DNA of 32,203 bases from Myxococcales bacterium. Its GTDB lineage: Bacteria; Myxococcota_A; Polyangia; Palsa-1104; SHYY01. The position numbers and the translations under genes are program-made. The notes below the pieces were generated by a model that did not search any database, was not told the origin of the DNA, and was given only the letters and a program-made list of their open reading frames with translations. Position 1 is the first letter of the stretch; the number at the start of each line of letters is the position of its first letter. Location: contig SHYY01000059.1 in assembly GCA_009692555.1 (NCBI GenBank), positions 1 to 32,203 on the forward strand, written 5' to 3'. Shown here piece by piece: positions 8,182 to 18,306 of this stretch.

Positions 8182-8496
8182 CTACATCCCCCCGCCTCCT
8201 CCTCCTCCTCCTCCGCCTCCTCCTCCCGGCCCGCCGCCCTTCTCCTCCTTGGCGCCTTTCTCGTCCTTCGCGCCCATCGGCCCTCCGGTCCCGCCACCAC
8301 CACGGCGCTTCATCTCGCGACGGCGCCTCTTGCGGGCCTCGCGCATCTTGCGCTTCCGCTTGACGCTCGGCTTCTCGTAGAAGCGCCGACGCTTCACCTC
8401 CTGCAGGATGCCCTCCTTCGACATCTTCTGCTTGAGGATCTTCATCGCCTTCTCGAGGCTGTCGCGAACTTCAACTTCCAACGGTCGTCCCAGCAA
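8182..8496 (-). CDS. rpsU: 30S ribosomal protein bS21 with acidic/poly-glycine tail
   Basis: 104 aa from the chosen TTG start; the canonical bS21 body (about 65 residues: LEVEVRDSLEKAMKILKQKM, then ILQEVKRRRFYEKPSVKRKRK and a basic helix) is complete. bS21 sits on the 30S platform near the anti-Shine-Dalgarno helix and aids initiation. The TTG at 8496 was preferred to an ATG eight codons upstream because GGAAGGGGG lies about 9 nt before it and family members start just here. After the basic helix comes an unusual tail of about 40 residues: Gly-rich, then K/E/D-rich, then 13 glycines and a terminal Met. The gly run is encoded by GGA/GGC triplets (8187-8227). Confidence 0.9.
   Translation of the reverse strand: MLGRPLEVEVRDSLEKAMKILKQKMSKEGILQEVKRRRFYEKPSVKRKRKMREARKRRRREMKRRGGGGTGGPMGAKDEKGAKEEKGGGPGGGGGGGGGGGGGM
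8187..8227. repeat. CCT/CCG triplet microsatellite in rpsU
   Basis: Runs of CCT CCT CCG on the plus strand encode the poly-glycine end of bS21. Such a tract can change length by slippage in triplets without breaking the frame. Confidence 0.8.
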
Positions 8497-8535
8497 ATTT
8501 GTACACCCCCTTCCTATCAAGATTCGGGGAAGGCG

Positions 8536-8564
8536 ATCCTTGGCGAACGCCCTTCGGGGGTCAA
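8536..8564 (-). promoter_or_regulatory. Candidate rpsU promoter
   Basis: TTGACC (8564-8559), 17-nt spacer, AAGGAT (8541-8536) on the minus strand. The -10 is weak. It would give a leader of about 30 nt containing the strong GGAAGGGGG ribosome site. Confidence 0.35.
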
Positions 8565-8617
8565 GAGAAAACTGGAGCGGGTACGCGGAATAATTCTAGC
8601 CTGTGTGCAAATTTTCA

Positions 8618-8646
8618 TTGACACGGTTCCTGGCCGGTGTTATCAC
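8618..8646 (+). promoter_or_regulatory. Promoter of the 70-aa protein gene
   Basis: TTGACA (8618-8623), exactly 17 nt, TATCAC (8641-8646). The transcript would have a leader of about 60 nt that includes a possible hairpin CCACCG (8670-8675) with CGGTGG (8686-8691) just before the ribosome site AAGGAG (8702-8707). Confidence 0.6.
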
Positions 8647-8714
8647 AGCGGCTCACCCGGGGGGCAAAACCACCGCCCGAGCATTCGGTGGGCGATCTAC
8701 CAAGGAGCGTGGAA

Positions 8715-8927
8715 ATGGGTTTCAACGGAGTCAAGGTTTTCTCGGCGACCAAGGCGCGCGATCGTGAAGAGCTGGGCGAGCACATCACCCGCTGGCTGCG
8801 CGCCAACCCGGACGCGAAGGTGACGGACAAGATCGTCACCCAGAGCTCGGACAGCGAGTTCCACTGCATCACCATCACGCTGTTCTTCCATCTCGATAGC
8901 GCCGCCGCCACCTCCGCGCAGGCGTAG
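8715..8927 (+). CDS. Small 70-aa protein of unknown function
   Basis: 70 aa, starting MGFNGVKVFSATKARDREEL. The start is fixed by AAGGAG 7 nt upstream. The sequence suggests a small alpha/beta fold: a first strand, an amphipathic helix (REELGEHITRWLRAN), then two strands (KIVTQSSDSEFHCITITLFF), ending in an Ala-rich tail. The pattern of one helix packed on strands is like many small sporulation- or stress-type proteins of myxobacteria, but no family is recognised. A near-consensus promoter and good ribosome site suggest strong expression. It stands alone, divergent from rpsU and convergent with the next gene. Confidence 0.75.
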   Translation: MGFNGVKVFSATKARDREELGEHITRWLRANPDAKVTDKIVTQSSDSEFHCITITLFFHLDSAAATSAQA

Positions 8928-8953
8928 GCAGCGCAGGGCGGCTCCTCCGCGGG

Positions 8954-9259
8954 TCACCCCGGCGTCAGGAGCCGCTCGAGCGTGGGGTCCTCGCGGAGGA
9001 GCGCGTGCTCCTCGCGCGTCAGCCAGGCGGTGCGCCGCACCCTCACGGCGGGTTGGTCGATCACCACGACGATCCCCCCGTCGTGCGGGCGCACGCGTAC
9101 TGCGGCGCCGGACTTGAGCTCGCGCGCCAGGGACTCCAGGCGGCGGAGGAGTTTTCGCGCCCGCAGCACGACCGGGCGCGAGAGCTCCTCGAAGTGGCGA
9201 TTGCGGGAGCGGCGCGGCTCGTCCCGAAGCTGGCGGACCATCGCGTAGACCTCGCTCAT
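8954..9259 (-). CDS. Hypothetical 101-aa protein
   Basis: 101 aa, MSEVYAMVRQLRDEPRRSRN onward. It is very basic in the first half (an Arg-rich helix, RPVVLRARKLLRRLESLARE) and then has two or three strands (AAVRVRPHDGGIVVVIDQPA) and a final acidic helix. No known domain recognised. The ATG at 9259 is preferred to upstream in-frame starts because an extended -10 lies just before it and upstream codons overlap the divergent prs promoter. The Arg-rich helix could contact nucleic acid, but that is only an inference. An inverted repeat CGGCTCCT (8939-8946) / AGGAGCCG (8968-8975) over its 3' end may end transcription from either side. Confidence 0.6.
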   Translation of the reverse strand: MSEVYAMVRQLRDEPRRSRNRHFEELSRPVVLRARKLLRRLESLARELKSGAAVRVRPHDGGIVVVIDQPAVRVRRTAWLTREEHALLREDPTLERLLTPG

Positions 9260-9266
9260 TGGCGCG

Positions 9267-9275
9267 ATTCTACCA
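9267..9275 (-). promoter_or_regulatory. Extended -10 element, leaderless geometry
   Basis: TGGTAGAAT on the minus strand (9275-9267) fits an extended -10 (TG-N-TAnnnT). Seven nt separate it from the ATG at 9259. No good -35 is seen, as is usual for extended -10 promoters. Confidence 0.5.
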
Positions 9276-9299
9276 TCTACTACCAACGGGCCGGGCTTG

Positions 9300-9325
9300 T
9301 TGACAGCCGCGGCGTGTCGTAGCTT
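9300..9325 (+). promoter_or_regulatory. Candidate prs promoter, leaderless geometry
   Basis: TTGACA (9300-9305) and TAGCTT (9320-9325) stand upstream of the prs ATG at 9333, with 7 nt after the -10. The spacer is only 14 nt, shorter than normal, so either hexamer may be fortuitous. Confidence 0.35.
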
Positions 9326-9332
9326 CTTCGCC

Positions 9333-10271
9333 ATGCCCGGTCTCAAGGTGTTCACCGGCTCGGCCCACCCGGCGCTGGCGCAGGCGATCTGTGATGCTCT
9401 CGGGCTCCCGCTCGGACGTTCGACGACGCGGCGGTTCTCGAACGAGAACCTGAAGGTCAAGATCGAGGAGAACGTCCGCGAGGAGGACGTCTTCGTCGTC
9501 CAGCCGTCGTGCCCGCCGGTGTCGGAGGGGCTGGTCGAGCTGCTGATCATGCTGGATGCGCTGAAGAGCGCCTCGGCGCGCCGCGTGACCGCGGTGCTGC
9601 CCTACTACCCCTACGCGCGCTCGGACAAGAAGGACGAGCCGCGGATCTCGATCACCGCCCGGCTGGTGGCGGATCTCCTCGAGGCGGCGGGCGCCGATCG
9701 CGTGCTGACGATGGACCTGCACTCGCCGCAGATCCAGGGCTTCTTCCGCATCCCGTCGGACCAGCTGACCGCGGTTCCGCTGCTGTGCAATCACCTCCGC
9801 ACGCTCGGCCTGCGGGAGGCGGTGGTGGTGGCGGCGGACGTGGGCGAGGCGAAGGACGCGGGGCGCTTCGCGAAGCGGCTCGATCTGCCGCTGGCGATCG
9901 TCGACAAGCGGCGCAGCGGCGACGACGAGCGGGCGCGCGTGGCCCACCTGGTCGGCGACGTGGCGGGGCGCGACTGCATCATCGTCGACGACGAGATCGC
10001 CACCGGCGGCACGCTCTTCGAGGCCACCGACTTCCTGCTCGGCGCGGGCGCGCGCTCGGTCCAGGCGGCGATCGTGCACCCGGTGCTCTCGGGGCCAGCG
10101 ACGGCTCGCCTCCGCGGCTCGCCGCTGGTGCGGCTGACCGTCACCGACACCATCCCGATCCCGCCGGAGAAGCAGGATCCGAAGATCGACGTTCTCTCGG
10201 TCGCGCCGGTGCTGGCGCAGGCGATCACCCGGATCCACGACGGTGCGTCGCTGTCCGATTTGTTTCACTAA
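9333..10271 (+). CDS. prs: Ribose-phosphate pyrophosphokinase
   Basis: 312 aa, normal length. Makes PRPP from ribose 5-phosphate and ATP for purine, pyrimidine, His, Trp and NAD synthesis. Visible: N-terminal FTGSAHPALAQAIC, the flexible Arg/Lys loop ARSDKKDEPRISITARL (95-111), MDLHSPQIQGFF (127-138), and the PRPP-binding loop VDDEIATGGT (218-227). The catalytic KR pair is at DKRRSG (191-196). The loop that is usually S-P-D-x-G-G reads A-A-D-V-G-E here, and is a modest departure. The ATG at 9333 gives the standard N-terminus. Monocistronic. Confidence 0.93.
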   Translation: MPGLKVFTGSAHPALAQAICDALGLPLGRSTTRRFSNENLKVKIEENVREEDVFVVQPSCPPVSEGLVELLIMLDALKSASARRVTAVLPYYPYARSDKKDEPRISITARLVADLLEAAGADRVLTMDLHSPQIQGFFRIPSDQLTAVPLLCNHLRTLGLREAVVVAADVGEAKDAGRFAKRLDLPLAIVDKRRSGDDERARVAHLVGDVAGRDCIIVDDEIATGGTLFEATDFLLGAGARSVQAAIVHPVLSGPATARLRGSPLVRLTVTDTIPIPPEKQDPKIDVLSVAPVLAQAITRIHDGASLSDLFH

Positions 10272-10406
10272 AAAACCAAGCAATAATGAACTGTTGATCA
10301 CGACGGGAGTACCCTCTCAAAAGGTGGTGGCGCGAGTTTCCATTGCCGGGCCCTTGCCCTCGGCGGGCCCGAGGGCAGCGGCGAAATTCAAACAAGCCCC
10401 TTCCCC

Positions 10407-10572
10407 GATCTCTCGATCTCCCCGACCTCCCTTTTAGATTCCGCATAGCGAAGCCCAGAGCGCTCTCCGAGACCACGAGGCTCGTCGCGGGACCCGCACG
10501 CTCGTCTTCGTCGACGGCCAGAGAGGTTCGGCACGCCGTATGTAAAAGGGAGGTCGGGAAGATCGGGAGGTC
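10407..10572. repeat. Imperfect inverted repeat, possible small mobile element
   Basis: Arms 10407-10436 and 10543-10572 are reverse complements at 27 of 30 positions (core CCCGACCTCCCTTTTA). They flank about 106 nt of unique sequence, and weaker complementarity continues inward. The arms also contain an internal direct repeat of GATCTC/GACCTC type. It could be a MITE-like relic or a long hairpin; no target duplication was found. Confidence 0.6.
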
Positions 10573-10732
10573 GAGGTGGGGGGTTCCGTGACGCGGGCGC
10601 GCCCCCCTTCCGCCACGACTCTTGAGAAGTTACCGACGGGAAGCGCCCGGAGGTCGGGCGGCGAACGCGGCGAACGGGTGAACCGGCTGGGAAGGTGGCG
10701 CCGTCCCTGTCGTATCTGTCGCCGAACGCTCC

Positions 10733-10761
10733 TCGACAACCGCAAAATTCCACGCTAGAAC
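10733..10761 (+). promoter_or_regulatory. Promoter of the secreted-protein gene, leaderless geometry
   Basis: TCGACA (10733-10738), 17-nt spacer, TAGAAC (10756-10761), then 8 nt to the ATG at 10770. No Shine-Dalgarno-like sequence is present, so a leaderless mRNA is likely. Confidence 0.55.
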
Positions 10762-10769
10762 GACCCTTC

Positions 10770-11510
10770 ATGCGCAGCCCCGGCTCCGTGCTCACGCTCT
10801 CGCTCTCCGTCGCCGCGTCGGTCCTCTGGATAAGTGGCGCCGCCGCTGATCCGAAGCCGCAGAAGGCCGGGTCGGAGGAAACGATGGATCAGATCATGGA
10901 AAAGGCGGCGGGCGACGAGCCGGTGAAGCCGGCGAAGGTCGACGAAGCGCCCGCGGCGAAGGAGAAGGCCGACGACAAGCCGGCGGCGAAGGTGGCGAGC
11001 GCACCGGCCAAGGTGGCCAAGACCCCGAAGCCGGTCGAGGCGCCGGCGCCGGTCACCGACGACAACGACACCACGGAGGAGGCGGTCCGGCCGGCGGCGC
11101 TCGAGGCGGTGCGACCGGTGGCGCAGCCGCGCAATCCCGGGGCGTACGAGATGGGCGCGCTCGACTGTCGCATGCTCGACGGCGCGGGGATCGAGCGCAT
11201 CCTGCCGAAGAAGATGATGGCGGGGGAGGAGCCGGACCTGCTGTGTCGGGTGATCATCACCCAGCCGGCGACGGTCGCCACCGCGTCGCACACGCTCACG
11301 CTCGCCGTCACCGTCGGTGCGAAGGCGACCTACCAGCAGGTGCGGAGCGTGCGGGTGAGCACGATCGGCCGACGCTCGCTGGTGTTCATCGTCCCGGCCG
11401 ATCGGATCTCGTCGGAGGACGCGGCCAGGGTGACGCTCCGCGCCACGCTCTCCGGCCTCGCCAAGCCGCCGATGCGCGAGGTCAAGTTCGTGGTCGAGCC
11501 GGCGGACTAG
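10770..11510 (+). CDS. Secreted Lys/Ala/Pro-rich protein with C-terminal globular domain
   Basis: 246 aa. A signal peptide (MRSPGSVLTLSLSVAASVLW, cleaved near GAAADP) directs it to the periplasm or beyond. Residues about 27-115 are a low-complexity linker of K, A, P, E and V, likely disordered. From about 125 to the end is a predicted beta-rich domain with two Cys (ALDCRML and DLLCRVI) that could form a disulfide. No family is recognised. The architecture (anchor-free linker plus small domain) is common in myxobacterial envelope proteins. Convergent with atpC; stop codons lie 8 nt apart across a small palindrome (11505-11519). Confidence 0.7.
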   Translation: MRSPGSVLTLSLSVAASVLWISGAAADPKPQKAGSEETMDQIMEKAAGDEPVKPAKVDEAPAAKEKADDKPAAKVASAPAKVAKTPKPVEAPAPVTDDNDTTEEAVRPAALEAVRPVAQPRNPGAYEMGALDCRMLDGAGIERILPKKMMAGEEPDLLCRVIITQPATVATASHTLTLAVTVGAKATYQQVRSVRVSTIGRRSLVFIVPADRISSEDAARVTLRATLSGLAKPPMREVKFVVEPAD

Positions 11511-11517
11511 TTTCTAG

Positions 11518-11937
11518 TCAGTGCGTGGTGGTGAGGGCGGACTCGCCGGCGGCGGCGAGGCGCGCTTCGGCCCAGGCGCGCTTCGCTTCGAGGTCGGCGC
11601 GGGCGCCCGCGTCGTCGGCGGTCCAGTGATCGAGCTGGTGCTGGAGGTCGGCCTGCTCCTTGCGGGCGGCGGCGACGTCGATGTCGGCGATCTTCGCGCC
11701 CTGGTCGCAAAGGACGACCACGCGGTCGCCGGTGGAGACCTCGACGAAGCCGGGGCCGACCGCCAGCGCGGTGCGCGCGCCGCCCTTCTGGAAGCTGAGG
11801 ACGCCGGGCTTGAGGGCGGTCAGGAACGGGATGTGACCGGGGAGGACGCCGAACTCGCCGAGCACGCCCGGGGCGGTCACCTCGTCGACCTCCTCGGAGA
11901 GCAGCCGGCCGCGCGGCGTCACGATGTCGAGGTGCAC
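11518..11937 (-). CDS. atpC: F-type ATP synthase epsilon subunit
   Basis: 139 aa. Beginning MHLDIVTPRGRLLSEEVDEV, it has the beta-sandwich with GEFGVLPGHIPFLTALKPG, typical of epsilon, and a C-terminal helical hairpin (residues 88-125) that can inhibit rotation. Last gene of the operon, two nt after the beta stop. The extreme C-terminus is Ala/Glu-rich, as usual. Confidence 0.95.
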   Translation of the reverse strand: MHLDIVTPRGRLLSEEVDEVTAPGVLGEFGVLPGHIPFLTALKPGVLSFQKGGARTALAVGPGFVEVSTGDRVVVLCDQGAKIADIDVAAARKEQADLQHQLDHWTADDAGARADLEAKRAWAEARLAAAGESALTTTH

Positions 11938-11939
11938 GG

Positions 11940-14317
<2,378 letters not shown>

Positions 14318-14319
14318 TA

Positions 14320-15861
<1,542 letters not shown>

Positions 15862-15898
15862 CGGAGTCTTGTCCTTTTTGCCTTGGTGGGCGGTTCGC

Positions 15899-16441
15899 CT
15901 AGTCGGCGAGGAGCTGCTGCCTGAGGTTCTGGAGCTGGGTGCGAACGCTGCCGTCGTAGACGAGGTCGCCGATCTGGGTGACGATGCCGCCGAGCAGCGA
16001 GGGGTCTTCGACCTTCTCGATGATCACCGCCTTGCCGGTGCGCTTCTCGAGAGCGGCCTTCAGGCGCGCCTCGACGGAGGCGGCGAGCGGCCGGGCGGTG
16101 GAGATCCGGGCGCGTACGCGGCCGGCGTGCTGGTCGACCAGCGCGCGGAGCTCGCGGGCGATCGCCGGGAGCGCGGTGATCCGGCCGCGCTCGAGCAGCA
16201 GCAGGAGGAAGTTGCGGACGACCTTCGAGAGCGCGAGGCGGCGCGCGATCTCCTCGAGCAGCCCCTTGCGCTTGGAGAGCGGGAAGATCGGGTTGTCGAG
16301 CGCGGTGGCGAGCTCCTGCGACGAGGCGAAGGTGCTCGCGGCGTTCTCGACCTCGCGATTGAGCGCGTCGAAGGTCTTGTTCGCGACGCCGATCTCGAGG
16401 AGGGCCTTGGCGTAGCGACGGGCGATCGAGCCGGCGATCAT
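15899..16441 (-). CDS. atpH: F-type ATP synthase delta subunit
   Basis: 180 aa, normal length. [18 protein letters not shown] is the conserved start of delta, which links the peripheral stalk to the top of F1; the C-terminal [20 protein letters not shown] is the conserved end motif. The ATG at 16441 is used because upstream codons belong to the inverted-repeat gap, not to conserved protein. Unlike the other junctions, the delta gene is separated from b by a 160-nt gap filled with an inverted repeat. Confidence 0.95.
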   Translation of the reverse strand: MIAGSIARRYAKALLEIGVANKTFDALNREVENAASTFASSQELATALDNPIFPLSKRKGLLEEIARRLALSKVVRNFLLLLLERGRITALPAIARELRALVDQHAGRVRARISTARPLAASVEARLKAALEKRTGKAVIIEKVEDPSLLGGIVTQIGDLVYDGSVRTQLQNLRQQLLAD

Positions 16442-16443
16442 GG

Positions 16444-16602
16444 GTGCCCCGTCCGAGAAGTTCGTTGCGTTTTTCGGTGTCGAGCCGCCCGCCGCGCGAG
16501 GCGCGACGATGGAGCTTGCCGGGTGCAAGTGACTGAGGAGCAACGACGCGCCGCGGGATGGATCGGCGGCGACAAGTGCAACGAACTTTTCGGATGGGGC
16601 AC
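16444..16602. repeat. Inverted repeat with 25-bp arms between atpF and atpH
   Basis: Arms 16444-16468 (GTGCCCCGTCCGAGAAGTTC onward) and 16578-16602 are reverse complements at 23 of 25 positions. The outer edge of one arm touches the atpF stop codon and the other is 2 nt from the atpH start, so the repeat fills the whole gap. The 109 nt between arms has no gene. It could be a MITE-like insertion or an RNA hairpin that sets expression of distal atp genes. No target duplication was found. Confidence 0.7.
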
Positions 16603-17357
16603 TACGACCTCCCGGCGGGCGCGGACGGGGCGCCCTCGAGCTCGGCGATGTAGCGATCGGCGAGGCGCTTCTGATCGTCGAGGCTGATCTTCGCGCGCAG
16701 CACCGCCTCGGCGGCGGCGATCGCGGCGCCCACCGCCTCGCGCTGCAGCTCGCGACGGGCGCGGGCCAGCTCGTTCTTGATCTGCGCCTCGGCATCGGCC
16801 TGGAGGCGCGCGGCCTGGGCGGCGGCGGCGGCGACGATGCGCGCCTTCTCGGCCTCGGCCTCGGTGCGGATCTGGGCTATCAGGGTGTCGATCTCCTTGT
16901 CGATTCCGGCGATCTTGCCCTCGTATTCGCGGAGCTTCGCCTCGGCCTGGGCGCGCAGGGCGGCGGCCTCGTCGAGATCGCGCTTGATGGTGAGGTGGCG
17001 GGTGCGGACGAACTCGGCGAGCGGCTTGCCCGCGAGGCGGTACATGATGAGGGCGAAGACCCCGAAGTTGATCAGTGCGAACCCGAACGGGCCGGGCATG
17101 TGGCGGTGCGCGGGATCGGCCTGGGGCGCCTTGTAGTCCCAGCTCCACCAGTTGATATGGTGCTCCCAGTAGTGGTGGCAGCTCTCGTCGCTGGTGGTGG
17201 CCGAGCACGCGGCTTCGTGATCGCCCTCGGCGTGTTCGCCCGGGGCAGCCTCTTCGTGGCCGTGGCCGCCCTCGTCGTGTCCGGCCTCGCCCTCGGCGGT
17301 CGACGGGAAGGCGGCGGGCACGAGGAGCAGGCTCGCGGCGAACACGAGGTGGCGCAT
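16602..17357 (-). CDS. atpF: F-type ATP synthase b subunit with signal peptide and His-rich extension
   Basis: 251 aa against about 160 in a usual b subunit. Residues 1-23 look like a cleavable signal peptide. Residues 24-88 are a His/Glu/Gly-rich stretch with eleven His and two Cys (51, 60), which would be on the periplasmic side. The single membrane helix (about 89-108, FGFALINFGVFALIMY) is followed by a long Ala/Glu/Arg coiled coil (about 115-235) of the peripheral stalk. The gene overlaps the b' stop by one base (TGATG), so translation is coupled. The extension suggests metal binding or a protein partner, which is inference only. Confidence 0.9.
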   Translation of the reverse strand: MRHLVFAASLLLVPAAFPSTAEGEAGHDEGGHGHEEAAPGEHAEGDHEAACSATTSDESCHHYWEHHINWWSWDYKAPQADPAHRHMPGPFGFALINFGVFALIMYRLAGKPLAEFVRTRHLTIKRDLDEAAALRAQAEAKLREYEGKIAGIDKEIDTLIAQIRTEAEAEKARIVAAAAAQAARLQADAEAQIKNELARARRELQREAVGAAIAAAEAVLRAKISLDDQKRLADRYIAELEGAPSAPAGRS

Positions 17358-17827
17358 CAGACGACCCTCCCGAGGAGGCGCCCGGCGATCGTGCCACCGA
17401 CGGTGGAGGCCTCGCCGAGGAGCGCCTTGCGAGCGGCCTCCTGCTCGGAGCGGGCGCGCTCGCGGGCGGCGCCGATCTCCTTATTCGAAGCCGCGCCCGC
17501 TTCGGCGAGCACGCGCTGCTCGTGGGCCACGCCCTCGGCGCGCAGCTTGCCGCGCTCCTCGGCGCCGCGCTGCTTGGCGCGGGTGAGCTGGGTGTCGTAC
17601 GCCACGACGATCGCCGAGGCGCGCTCCTCCATCGCCCGGGCCTCGGCCCTGGCGCCCCCGATCCCCTTTTCGCGGAGGTCGCGGACCGCGAGGTAGGGAC
17701 GGAAGACGAGCGCGTAGAGGACGGCGGTGAGCAGGAGGAAGATCCCCATCTGGAGGAAGACCGTCCCGTCGATGTCGATCAGCGGTACGGACTTCTCGGC
17801 CGCCATCAGCGAGGTCGCGATAAGCAT
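17357..17827 (-). CDS. F-type ATP synthase b' subunit
   Basis: 156 aa. The N-terminus IDIDGTVFLQMGIFLLLTAV is the membrane anchor typical of b/b' (DxTxxxQ), then a coiled coil with many Ala/Glu/Arg. It differs from the b at 16602, so the peripheral stalk is probably a b-b' heterodimer. First gene of the operon; a GGAG lies about 12 nt before the ATG at 17827, and a second Met (17806) is also possible. The a and c subunit genes are absent on both sides. Confidence 0.9.
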   Translation of the reverse strand: MLIATSLMAAEKSVPLIDIDGTVFLQMGIFLLLTAVLYALVFRPYLAVRDLREKGIGGARAEARAMEERASAIVVAYDTQLTRAKQRGAEERGKLRAEGVAHEQRVLAEAGAASNKEIGAARERARSEQEAARKALLGEASTVGGTIAGRLLGRVV

Positions 17828-17863
17828 TGGATAATTGCGTTCTCCGTCGGGAAAAGCGCGCCG

Positions 17864-17892
17864 GACGTACCATGCGCGATTTGCACTGTCAA
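17864..17892 (-). promoter_or_regulatory. Candidate atp operon promoter
   Basis: TTGACA (17892-17887) on the minus strand is a perfect -35; 17 nt later is TACGTC (17869-17864), a weak -10. The leader is about 30 nt. The -35 is just 7 bp from the target duplication of the mobile element at 17909, so the insertion replaced whatever lay upstream. Confidence 0.5.
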
Positions 17893-17908
17893 GGTGTGTG
17901 ATGCCGCT

Positions 17909-18243
17909 GGGTGCTTAACAGCGGAGGGGGCCCTCTTGCTGGCTCTTGCTCGTCACGTAGTCGTAGTCGTAGTCGTAGCCGTAGTCGTGACGTCCGCAGC
18001 GACGGCAATCGAACTTCCTCCCGCAACAAATTCCTCCTGCCAACCGACAACCCTGGCCTCACAGGAGGATGCCCATGCTGGCCTACCAGAAGCTCGACGT
18101 CACAGGCCATGGAGTTGCCGACCCGCATCGTGGAGATGCTCACGCGCTTGTGCCGGAGAGGTGATCCCCCGCGCGAGAGTGCCCCTGAATCGACTTCGAC
18201 TACGACTACGACTAGGTGAGACCCCCTTCTCCGTTAAGCACCC
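17909..18243 (+). mobile_element. Non-autonomous element with terminal inverted repeats, copy 2 of the four-helix-bundle element
   Basis: The left end GGGTGCTTAAC (17909-17919) is the exact inverse of the right end GTTAAGCACCC (18233-18243). Both ends then have a pyrimidine/purine-rich block and a run of CGTAGT/ACTACG hexamers (17956-17990 and 18191-18213). Inside lies a remnant of a four-helix-bundle gene at 18069. The left 170 bp match the left-edge copy (294 down to about 132) almost base for base, in inverse orientation. The element is bounded by an 8-bp direct repeat. No transposase is encoded, so movement would need an enzyme in trans. This interval (17828-18306) holds no other gene. 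Confidence 0.8.
18069..18213 (+). pseudogene. Degenerate four-helix bundle protein gene (frameshifted, internally deleted)
   Basis: After AGGAGG comes ATG CCC ATG CTG, then AYQKLDV as in the left-edge copy, then the frame is lost: in the next frame the reading continues MELPTRIVEMLTRLCRRGD, which resembles the rest of helix 1 and its turn. Two bases seem to have been lost near 18101. Beyond about codon 35 the remaining helices are missing and the sequence goes straight into the right end of the element. A non-functional relic. Confidence 0.7.
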
Positions 18244-18267
18244 GATGCCGCGCCACCCTCACCCCGA

Positions 18268-18301
18268 CCCTCTCCCGCCAGCGCTCGCCAGCGGGAGAGG
18301 G
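18268..18301. terminator. Long hairpin after the outer-membrane protein gene
   Basis: CCCTCTCCCGC (18268-18278) pairs perfectly with GCGGGAGAGGG (18291-18301), loop 12 nt, ending 5 nt from the stop of the gene at 18307. There is no T tract on the minus strand, so it may be a factor-dependent end or a REP-like palindrome; the CCTCACCCCGACCCTCTCCC type of sequence is a common dispersed palindrome. Confidence 0.5.
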
Positions 18302-18306
18302 AGACT

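Larger units (their letters stand above)
10272..10769. other. Gene-free interval with hairpins and an inverted repeat
   Basis: No protein or RNA gene is supported in these 498 nt. It holds a possible prs terminator-like hairpin, GCCCTCG (10356-10362) with CGAGGGC (10370-10376) without a T tract; the imperfect inverted repeat 10407-10572; and the promoter of the next gene at its right end. Short open frames here are not supported by codon pattern or ribosome sites. Confidence 0.6.
17900..18251. repeat. 8-bp target-site duplication pair around the element
   Basis: GATGCCGC occurs at 17900-17907 and again at 18244-18251, directly flanking the element ends (one extra T on the left). This is the pattern left by transposition. 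Confidence 0.75.

Noticed and set aside
8497-8520. Upstream ATG start for rpsU
   Set aside because: Those codons contain the GGAAGGGGG ribosome site; conserved bS21 starts at the TTG.
10272-10769. Short open frames or an RNA gene in the prs downstream gap
   Set aside because: No ribosome sites, codon pattern or tRNA-like fold; explained by an inverted repeat and hairpins.
17828-17908. atpE or atpB remnant before b'
   Set aside because: No membrane-helix coding pattern was found on either strand; only promoter-like sequence and the element end.
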